A stretch of 30,281 nucleotides of DNA from a virus. The position numbers and the translations under genes are program-made. The notes beneath the pieces are model-generated. The model searched no databases. It worked only from the letters and a program-made list of their open reading frames with translations, and had not been told where the DNA came from. Shown here piece by piece: positions 8,479-15,722 of this stretch (positions within the stretch are counted from its first letter, which is position 1; every line of letters starts with the position of its first letter). The stretch covers positions 1 through 30,281 of the IMG/VR virus record IMGVR_UViG_3300042294_001812; one strand, written 5' to 3'.

Positions 8479-11400
8479 ATGCCCAGCATAAAGACAGGTC
8501 AAATTTTAGGTTTATCAAGTCAAACTGTTAATATAGAAGATAAGACATACTTATCCGAATATTTTAACCTTACAGAGTTTTCACCTGAATTCTTTGTAGG
8601 GAAAAATGCGCTAGTAATCAATGGAAGTGATAAACTTAAAATTGGCGCAGAAATACTTACCGAAGCATTTGATGGTAATGGTGTACCTCTTTTTATAGAA
8701 AAAGCTATTAGTGTTGATCAATTAACAAACAAAAGAATTATTGTACTATCAATCTATGTCTATGAACAAAATTCAATTGGTTCTGGAAAGATAATTTTAG
8801 TATCTACAACCACAGATAATAAAACGGTAAGATGGACAGCAAATATAAATATAAATGTTAATAAAGTTACCGATTCAAAAATTAGATTCTATAATCAACC
8901 ATTAATTGAAGTTGAACCAATATTATCTTATGCAGTATCATCATCCGTAGAAAACAATCCAAAAACAGTTACAGGCAGTTTTCTATCAACTGCAGTCCAA
9001 CCTAAAGCAGATTTTGACATTCAAAAATTTGGATATAGAAAAAATCTTGTAGATTATAGAATTATTGATAATTCTGCAAATTTTAGTTCAAGTTTAAAAA
9101 ATTTCCAAGTACAATTGTATGTCAATAAAATTAGAGATTATGCGAGTTTAAACGAAATCAGTGTCAATACTACATCGTCATTTTTAATTAAAGATGTATT
9201 AAATACTACTACATTAATTTTAGATACGCCATTTACTTATAATAATAAAGTTGCTACGATTACAAGTGGTAATTATAAAATTGTTTATAATGATATTACT
9301 TATAATTCCAATTTATTTTTATCTTCGTCTTATTTGCAAGAATCTTTGGGATTAAGTGGTGCAAAACAATATAAGAAGTTTTCTTATGCGAATATAATTT
9401 ATAAAAATATTAATACTTTTACAGGTAAACCTGCAAAACATAAAGTTTATAGAAAAAGTTTAAGAACTCTTGGTGATTTTGAATCTGTAATTGATGAAAC
9501 ATTCGGTGATACTGAAATATTAAAAGATCCTGTTACACCAAATAAAGCATTTGAAAGATTAGGTGTATTTTTTAGCCAGTTTCATATAAATAATTTTTGG
9601 TTTACAAGTTCAAATGATTTGAATCTTAAATATGACAATCAAACATTCGTTGATGGATTAAAAATATCCGGTAGTAATCTAAATGGTACATATGCAATTG
9701 TAAAAGCAAATACATCATTTACAAACAGAAATGTTTCTTATTTGCCTTATGACGCAAATCAACAATCAGAACAATCAGGATCAAATTTTGACAGTAACTT
9801 TTTGGGTTTTTATAAAGATACAGATTATGTTTTATCATTCAGAACATCTGTAGTAGAAAAAGATTCTTCTGCAATTTCTAAATTAAAGTTTTATATTACT
9901 AGTTCATTACCAAGTGTAAGTAAAAATCTAGGATATGATTCAAATCGTGGTGTATTAATTGCTGAATTTGTTTATAGTGGAAGTACAACCGGAAAATATT
10001 TTGATCAAAAACAAAATTTTGAATTTAAATTTCCGGAAGATCTTTATGGTACTTTAGTTGTTTATCCTGAAAATGTCAAACAAATAATTGTATCTGACTT
10101 GTCAATAAAAGTTTCTGAATTGTATGGATATACTGGAAATGCATATTATGTAAAAGTTCCATTCCCAATAAATGTAGCTAATGAAGTATTTGAAATAAAA
10201 TCTGAACTGTATGATGTAAACTCAAATCTTTCTTATACTAATTTAAGAACCGTTCAAGTTTTTGATCCGTCTGGCAGTAGTTCGCCTCCAGATATTGGAA
10301 GCAGTACGACGATTTCAACTGATAATTTAATTGTTACTTCAAGTATTACTTGGATTAGTCCAGATTGTATATCTAATAGTCCTGTTCCTTTTAATTATTT
10401 TCTAACTTGGGATTCTGGTTCCGGGAAAATTTGTGTAATGACTTCTAGTGCGGTTGCTTCTGGAAGTATTATATCTGGAAGTGGTGGCGGTAATATTACT
10501 TCTATAATTGGTGGACCAGGAGTAACTATAATAAGTGGATCTGGTCCGATAGTAACTATTAGTGCGAGTGCTGGTGGAACAGGAAGTGGATTTCCATTTA
10601 CTGGAAGTGCAGAAATTACAGGATCTTTGACGGTTACAGGATCGATATATTCATATAATATTACCTCTAGTTTATATGGTACTGCTTCTTGGGCAATTAG
10701 TGCATCAAGAGCAATTACTGCAAGTTATACAGTTTCATCCAGTTATTCTAATACATCTAGTTATTCATTAAGCAGTTCTTTTGCTACTAGTGCTAGTTAT
10801 GCTAATAATGGAATACCTGCGGGAGGAACATCATCTTATATTTTAGCAAAGAGCAGTTCAAATGATTATGATACTTATTGGATACCTGCACCAACAGGTC
10901 CAGCAGGTCAAGGTGAATTTTCTTTTACATCTTCATATTTTAGTGGATCTACATCGTCAATTACCTGTTCAACTGATTATTCTTTTTGGCATTTACATAC
11001 ACTCAATAATTTAAATGTACATATTAGTTCATCAGTAGAATCAGGCTCATTTAGTATTAGATTAGTCTCTTCTGGAAGTACAAGTAACACAATTAATTTT
11101 TATCCATATCAACAAATAGAATGGAGTGGTGTAGCCGGTTTTGACGGTCCAGGAAGTGGGTCAATTGAAGAATCAGGTTCAATTACACTTGCACCATCTC
11201 AAGAAATGGTTTTATCCTTTATTTATTATAATAATACATCTTCTTTGTATCCCGAGAAGAAATATAGTGCATTTGTATCCGATTTAAAGACGCCAGGATT
11301 AGAAAATAAAACAATTATACCAAATCTTTATTTAATTGGAGAAGGTGATTATAGTATTGGTGGTGGTGGATTGACTGATCCAAATGCTTATATATTTACA

Positions 11401-11517
11401 ATTAATGGAGGCGGTACAAGTCAAGACTTAAGTGGTATTGGAAGTAAAACATTTTGGGGATGGGCGCCCGTATATGTTGAAGGTGCTGGACGAAGATTTT
11501 TTCCTTTATACCAATAA
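8479..11517 (+). CDS. Large Ser/Gly-rich tail fibre-like virion structural protein
   Basis: A 1012-aa protein. The N-terminal 650 residues are beta-rich without recognised motifs. From about residue 660 the chain turns to SGSG-rich strands (IISGSGGGNI, GPGVTIISGSGPIVTI, TGSAEITGSLTVTGSI), followed near 735-775 by repeats of small residues (YGTASWAISASRAITASYTV and on through SSYSNTSSYSLSSSFATSASY) and a short collagen-like GPAGQG. Such segments are typical of trimeric phage fibres. The last 200 residues form a further beta domain ending GAGRRFFPLYQ, perhaps a tip domain. Its exact role (fibre, spike or baseplate-attached protein) cannot be set. It starts a new transcription unit after a TATTTATA element and precedes the tail sheath gene. 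Confidence 0.75.
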   Translation: MPSIKTGQILGLSSQTVNIEDKTYLSEYFNLTEFSPEFFVGKNALVINGSDKLKIGAEILTEAFDGNGVPLFIEKAISVDQLTNKRIIVLSIYVYEQNSIGSGKIILVSTTTDNKTVRWTANININVNKVTDSKIRFYNQPLIEVEPILSYAVSSSVENNPKTVTGSFLSTAVQPKADFDIQKFGYRKNLVDYRIIDNSANFSSSLKNFQVQLYVNKIRDYASLNEISVNTTSSFLIKDVLNTTTLILDTPFTYNNKVATITSGNYKIVYNDITYNSNLFLSSSYLQESLGLSGAKQYKKFSYANIIYKNINTFTGKPAKHKVYRKSLRTLGDFESVIDETFGDTEILKDPVTPNKAFERLGVFFSQFHINNFWFTSSNDLNLKYDNQTFVDGLKISGSNLNGTYAIVKANTSFTNRNVSYLPYDANQQSEQSGSNFDSNFLGFYKDTDYVLSFRTSVVEKDSSAISKLKFYITSSLPSVSKNLGYDSNRGVLIAEFVYSGSTTGKYFDQKQNFEFKFPEDLYGTLVVYPENVKQIIVSDLSIKVSELYGYTGNAYYVKVPFPINVANEVFEIKSELYDVNSNLSYTNLRTVQVFDPSGSSSPPDIGSSTTISTDNLIVTSSITWISPDCISNSPVPFNYFLTWDSGSGKICVMTSSAVASGSIISGSGGGNITSIIGGPGVTIISGSGPIVTISASAGGTGSGFPFTGSAEITGSLTVTGSIYSYNITSSLYGTASWAISASRAITASYTVSSSYSNTSSYSLSSSFATSASYANNGIPAGGTSSYILAKSSSNDYDTYWIPAPTGPAGQGEFSFTSSYFSGSTSSITCSTDYSFWHLHTLNNLNVHISSSVESGSFSIRLVSSGSTSNTINFYPYQQIEWSGVAGFDGPGSGSIEESGSITLAPSQEMVLSFIYYNNTSSLYPEKKYSAFVSDLKTPGLENKTIIPNLYLIGEGDYSIGGGGLTDPNAYIFTINGGGTSQDLSGIGSKTFWGWAPVYVEGAGRRFFPLYQ

Positions 11518-11530
11518 TTTTAAAATTGTT

Positions 11531-11570
11531 TATAAATATTAACATCTTGAATTTTTTGGGAATATTTATA
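11531..11570 (+). promoter_or_regulatory. 10-bp inverted repeat with T4-late-type TATAAATA and TATTTATA copy 3
   Basis: The 100-base gap before the tail sheath gene holds TATAAATATT (11531-11540) and its perfect reverse complement AATATTTATA (11561-11570), separated by 20 bases. The left arm contains an exact T4 late promoter core TATAAATA in the direction of the sheath gene; the right arm contains the TATTTATA found before other genes here, 47 bases before the start codon. It may be a strong late promoter region, a pair of divergent cores, or an RNA hairpin. The sheath gene needs high expression, which fits a special control region. Confidence 0.5.
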
Positions 11571-11602
11571 TTTAGATTTTTTTATCAAAATTTCTACATT
11601 TG

Positions 11603-11608
11603 AAAGGA
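11603..11608 (+). promoter_or_regulatory. Shine-Dalgarno site of the tail sheath gene
   Basis: AAAGGA, nine bases before the ATG at 11618, in a region where most genes have no such site. It fixes the sheath start codon and marks it as a strongly translated gene. Confidence 0.65.
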
Positions 11609-11617
11609 ATTTAACAT

Positions 11618-14600
11618 ATGCCAATAACTGAAGGAGGAAAATTTAGTCCTGTTGACCGTATAGTCAGTCCAGGAGTATTTACAAGAGAAAACGACCTAAG
11701 CGGAGTAGCACAAGGTGTTGCTGATATCGGAGCAGTAGTACTTGCTCCGTTTCCAAAAGGTCCTGGATTCGCACCAACATTAATCACTAACACTGCCGAT
11801 CTTGAAGAAAAGTTCGGTGTTGCTGATGGTGTTTATTATGGTCCATACACTGCAAAAGAATACTTAAATGAAAAAGGATTCGTTACTGTTTGTCGTGTAG
11901 GTGCATTAACTGGATATAGACAAATTAATCCATTCGTAATCTGGGCACAACCAGGTACATGGGCCAGAAGCGGTTCTGCTGGTGCTTTAAACAGTGGTTC
12001 ATCATATGTACTATATGACAGTGATAATATTTCAAGTACATTTACCTATGCTTCAGGAAGTGGTCCTGACAACGGAACATTGTCATTTATATCTGGTGCA
12101 ACATTTACCGCAAAATTTAACTCTGTTGCTGGAGATGCTACTGATTTAAATATAAACTCTACAAGTGGAAGTTTATATAATAGTGGTCAAACTTACAGTT
12201 TTACTATAGGTTCCGTATCATTTGCTACATCACATGTAACCTCTTCTTATCAAGGAAATGGTGCATATACCAATGATGAAAAATTATTACAATCAATTGC
12301 AGAATCTACTTCAACCATTTCAAATTTTAGTGCATCACTAGCAAATAGTGTAACAATCACAAATTCTGACGGAAATTTGGTTGGTACTAATATTACACTG
12401 GTAAGTGGTAGTATTTTTGCTCTAAGATCTTCAACTGGATGTGGAACACAAGTTTATCTTAAAGGTGTAATCAGTGGTTCATTTGGTAAAATTACAGGAA
12501 CATTTACACCTACTTGGACTGCTCCAGCTGATCCATGTAATCCAACTGCAGTAGCAGTTAAACCAAGAGTATTAGCAGTATTAGCAAATACTCAATATGG
12601 TACATTGGATAGCAGTTTCAATGCTCCTGGTTTTAGTGGTTCATCATTGACTCAAAAAATACCATCTTCTGGAAATTATAGTGGGTCTGTTACAGGTAAT
12701 CCAACATCATTGAGTGATTTCCAATTAATATTGGCGCAAGATACTTCTTTAATCGGATATTATGATTTTTCATTAAATCCAGCAGATTCAAATTATATTA
12801 CAAATGTATTTGGAAATGATGCAACGGTTGGTAATCAAGACGACCAAGTTTCTGGTGCTAAGATTGAAGCAGCTTATTTGTATAAGACATTCGAAGATTC
12901 AATCCAAAAAGTAAATGATGAATTAAACACTGGTGGATGGAAAGTATATGGTGCATATCTACCATCCAGTTCATTCGCAACTGGTGAAGTATTAAAGTTT
13001 ACTGATCAATATTCAACAAACTTGAATGCCGGTGATTCCCAATATGGTCTAACAAGTGCAGCAACACCTTGGATTCTTTCACAAGGAATTGCTCCTTGGA
13101 GTGGTAATGCAAATCCAGGTTCTGTAACAAAATATCAATTGTTTAAAGTACACACTTTGAGTGATGGCACAAATACAAATAAACAATATAAGATTGAAAT
13201 CAGCAATGTTAAATTGTCTGGTACTGTTGCAGGAAGTGATTGGGGTTCATTCACACTTGCAGTAAGATCTTATAGTGATACTGATAAGAAGCCAAAGTAT
13301 TTGGAAATCTTCCAAAACTTGAGTCTAGATCCAAATTCTTCAAACTTTGTTGCTCGTAGAATCGGTGATAGATACAATTTTATTACTTATGCCGGTAAGA
13401 TCATTGAATTTGGTACTTATACAAATTTGAGTAAGTATGTAAGAATTGAAATGGCTACTATACCATATCCAGTATCTGCTGTTCCTTATGGCAATGAAGC
13501 TTATGTTACTCCACTTGGAGGTACAATTGGAGATTATGTTCCAGTAGTACAATATAGCAAAGCAAGTATTTACGGAATGGCTCCAGGTAAATATGCGTCT
13601 GGTACTGTAATGAGTGACATTCCACTTGGTGCAGATAGTGAATTGACTTCTCTATATCCAACCAGTTCTGCAAACGCAGGTGTAAAGGTTGATACAGAAC
13701 AATATTTTGCTCCTCTACCATTTGGTGCTACTGTAGGATATAATATCGCATTTGACTTGGAATCAACAAGTTCTAATGTTGGTACAGGTTCACTACTCGC
13801 TGCTTCATTGAGCGGAAGCATTCCTTCAACATATGATGCAACTAACGAAGCTACATATGTTAAGATGCGTAAATTCGTAGTTGGATTCCAAGGCGGATTT
13901 GATGGTCAATCACCAGCAATTCCAATTAATGTTGGAAGTGACATTATCGCAGGTAATACTCAAGGTTTGAATTGTACAAATATCAATAGTGCAGGTTCAA
14001 TCGCTTACAAACAATGTGTAGGTGCTCTTGGAAATGCCGATGAATTTGACATCAACTTGATCGTAACACCAGGTATTTTCCACGAACAACACAGTTATGT
14101 TACTGACTTGGTAACAGATATGTGTGAAGCCCGTGGTGATACATTCTACATCATGGATAACATTGTGTTCCCATCAAGCAATCAAACAGTAGGATTGATT
14201 GATGCCGCAGTAAACGATGTATCTACAATTGATAGTAGTTATGTTTCTACATATTATCCTTGGGTTAAGATTCTAGACACTAACTTGAACAAGATTGTAA
14301 GTGTACCTCCTTCAGTAGTAATGCCAGCAGTTTATGCTGCTAATGACAATGCTGCTGCTGAATGGTTCGCACCAGCCGGTTTAAACCGTGGTGGAATCGC
14401 ACAAGCAGTTCAAGTTCTAGACAGAACAACTCACGGTGAAAGAGATACATTGTATGAAGGTCGTGTAAATCCAATCGCAGCATTCCCTGGTCAAGGTATC
14501 TGTGTATGGGGTCAAAAGACACTTCAAATTCAACCAAGTGCTCTTGACAGAGTAAATGTTCGCAGATTGTTAATCGCACTTAAGAAGTTTATTGCAAGTA

Positions 14601-14866
14601 GCAGTAAGTTCTTGGTATTCGAACAAAATGTAGCTGCTACAAGAAATCGTTTCTTGAGTATCGTAAATCCATATTTGGAATCAGTACAACAACGCAGTGG
14701 ATTGTACGCTTTCCAAGTTGTAATGGATGATACAAACAATACTCCTGACTTGGTTGATAGAAATATCCTATACGGACAAATCTATCTACAACCAACAAAG
14801 ACTGCTGAATTCATCGTACTTGACTTCAACATTCTACCAACAGGCGCAACCTTCCCTAATGGTTAA
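11618..14866 (+). CDS. Contractile tail sheath protein (T4 gp18-like)
   Basis: A 1082-aa protein. The N-terminus (FSPVDRIVSPGVFTREND, then a GPFPKGP-like APFPKGPGFAPTLITN stretch and an EKFG motif near residue 65) and the C-terminal about 330 residues (VQVLDRTTHGERDTLYEGRV, FPGQGICVWGQKTL, LDRVNVRRLLIALKKFI, ending FIVLDFNILPTGATFP) match the myovirus sheath family. The C-terminal domain is the conserved one that links neighbouring subunits; the sheath contracts to drive the tube into the cell. T4 gp18 has 659 residues, so this chain carries roughly 400 extra, mostly in the Ser/Gly-rich middle (about 110-700), probably domains displayed on the outside of the tail. It has a good Shine-Dalgarno sequence and is followed by a strong terminator, as expected for an abundant protein. 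No tail tube gene follows it. Confidence 0.93.
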   Translation: MPITEGGKFSPVDRIVSPGVFTRENDLSGVAQGVADIGAVVLAPFPKGPGFAPTLITNTADLEEKFGVADGVYYGPYTAKEYLNEKGFVTVCRVGALTGYRQINPFVIWAQPGTWARSGSAGALNSGSSYVLYDSDNISSTFTYASGSGPDNGTLSFISGATFTAKFNSVAGDATDLNINSTSGSLYNSGQTYSFTIGSVSFATSHVTSSYQGNGAYTNDEKLLQSIAESTSTISNFSASLANSVTITNSDGNLVGTNITLVSGSIFALRSSTGCGTQVYLKGVISGSFGKITGTFTPTWTAPADPCNPTAVAVKPRVLAVLANTQYGTLDSSFNAPGFSGSSLTQKIPSSGNYSGSVTGNPTSLSDFQLILAQDTSLIGYYDFSLNPADSNYITNVFGNDATVGNQDDQVSGAKIEAAYLYKTFEDSIQKVNDELNTGGWKVYGAYLPSSSFATGEVLKFTDQYSTNLNAGDSQYGLTSAATPWILSQGIAPWSGNANPGSVTKYQLFKVHTLSDGTNTNKQYKIEISNVKLSGTVAGSDWGSFTLAVRSYSDTDKKPKYLEIFQNLSLDPNSSNFVARRIGDRYNFITYAGKIIEFGTYTNLSKYVRIEMATIPYPVSAVPYGNEAYVTPLGGTIGDYVPVVQYSKASIYGMAPGKYASGTVMSDIPLGADSELTSLYPTSSANAGVKVDTEQYFAPLPFGATVGYNIAFDLESTSSNVGTGSLLAASLSGSIPSTYDATNEATYVKMRKFVVGFQGGFDGQSPAIPINVGSDIIAGNTQGLNCTNINSAGSIAYKQCVGALGNADEFDINLIVTPGIFHEQHSYVTDLVTDMCEARGDTFYIMDNIVFPSSNQTVGLIDAAVNDVSTIDSSYVSTYYPWVKILDTNLNKIVSVPPSVVMPAVYAANDNAAAEWFAPAGLNRGGIAQAVQVLDRTTHGERDTLYEGRVNPIAAFPGQGICVWGQKTLQIQPSALDRVNVRRLLIALKKFIASSSKFLVFEQNVAATRNRFLSIVNPYLESVQQRSGLYAFQVVMDDTNNTPDLVDRNILYGQIYLQPTKTAEFIVLDFNILPTGATFPNG

Positions 14867-14882
14867 ACAACGCTAAACAACG

Positions 14883-14912
14883 AACCCCACTTAGAAATAA
14901 GTGGGGTTTTTT
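14883..14912 (+). terminator. Intrinsic terminator after the tail sheath gene
   Basis: Perfect 11-bp stem: AACCCCACTTA (14883-14893) pairs with TAAGTGGGGTT (14898-14908), closed by a GAAA tetraloop and followed by a T run (14907-14912). This is a strong rho-independent terminator 16 bases after the sheath stop codon. Its GC core is the same as in the terminator at 27928. Confidence 0.9.
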
Positions 14913-14924
14913 CTTTGTTAAATC

Positions 14925-14932
14925 TATTTATA
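14925..14932 (+). promoter_or_regulatory. TATTTATA element, copy 4
   Basis: Exact TATTTATA just after the sheath terminator, 7 bases before the ATG at 14940. Because the terminator should end upstream transcription, the gene at 14940 needs its own promoter, and this element is the only recurring candidate in the 27-base gap. Confidence 0.55.
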
Positions 14933-14939
14933 TTGTACG

Positions 14940-15722
14940 ATGATTAAGCTAACTGACTTATTATTAGAAGCACAAATGCCTTCTAGTGAACAAGATATGG
15001 ATTTTTATGCGAAAAAGTATAAGAAAACCATTGATTATTTAAGAAATAAGAATAAAGTACTATTATTGACTACCAGTAATAGATGGTCACAACACAAAGA
15101 AGATGTACCTAAAAGCAATCAACTAGCTACTAAAATTCAAGATTTATTAGGCAAAGAAAAGGTAACTCTTATAGACACTACCAAACTAAATATATTTCCA
15201 TGTGAAGGTAATGTAAGTAGCAATAGAGAATTTGGTGGCAATCATTGTGGAACTGCAAAAGCATTATTAAAAGATAAAGAAAAGAATCCGAGTGGATATC
15301 ATCGTTGTTGGGCTAGTATAAATGAAAAGAACGATGAATTATGGAAAATAAGTAAAGAATTATTTGAAAGTGATACCGTTTTATTTTTTGCTAGTATAAG
15401 ATGGGGACAAGCAAATGGATATTATCAAAAATTAATTGAAAGATTAACTTGGATTGAAAATAGACATAGTAATTTGGGAGAGAAAAATATAGTAAAAGAT
15501 ATTGATGCTGGTTTCATTGCAACTGGACAAAATTGGAACGGTAAAGATGTAACTGAAACACAAAAAGAAGTACTTCAATTTTTTGGATTCAAAACACCAA
15601 ATGAATTATTTTGGAATTGGCAATTTACTGATAATACATTGGATGAAACAACTCGTTCATATAATAAAGCGATAACTGTATTTGATAAAACATTTTTAAA
15701 ACCATATGATAAAGCTGAATAA
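14940..15722 (+). CDS. Flavodoxin-like / NADPH-dependent FMN reductase-family protein with candidate capsid-targeting N-terminus
   Basis: A 260-aa protein. Residues about 38-62 (KVLLLTTSNRWSQHKED, then KSNQLA) fit the first strand and phosphate-binding loop of flavodoxin-like FMN reductases; SDTVLFFASIRWGQANGYYQ (144-163) followed by KLIERLTW fits the isoalloxazine loop and next helix. Three cysteines (C88, C103, C123) fall where iron-sulfur flavoproteins place their cluster ligands, though the spacing is looser than usual, so cluster binding is uncertain. The N-terminus MIKLTDLLLEA resembles the T4 internal-protein targeting peptide (MKTYQEFIAEA), with a prohead-protease-type LLE/A site after residue 10. 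It lies between sheath and terminase genes and overlaps the next gene by 17 bases. Substrate unknown; packaging in the head is inference. Confidence 0.72.
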   Translation: MIKLTDLLLEAQMPSSEQDMDFYAKKYKKTIDYLRNKNKVLLLTTSNRWSQHKEDVPKSNQLATKIQDLLGKEKVTLIDTTKLNIFPCEGNVSSNREFGGNHCGTAKALLKDKEKNPSGYHRCWASINEKNDELWKISKELFESDTVLFFASIRWGQANGYYQKLIERLTWIENRHSNLGEKNIVKDIDAGFIATGQNWNGKDVTETQKEVLQFFGFKTPNELFWNWQFTDNTLDETTRSYNKAITVFDKTFLKPYDKAE

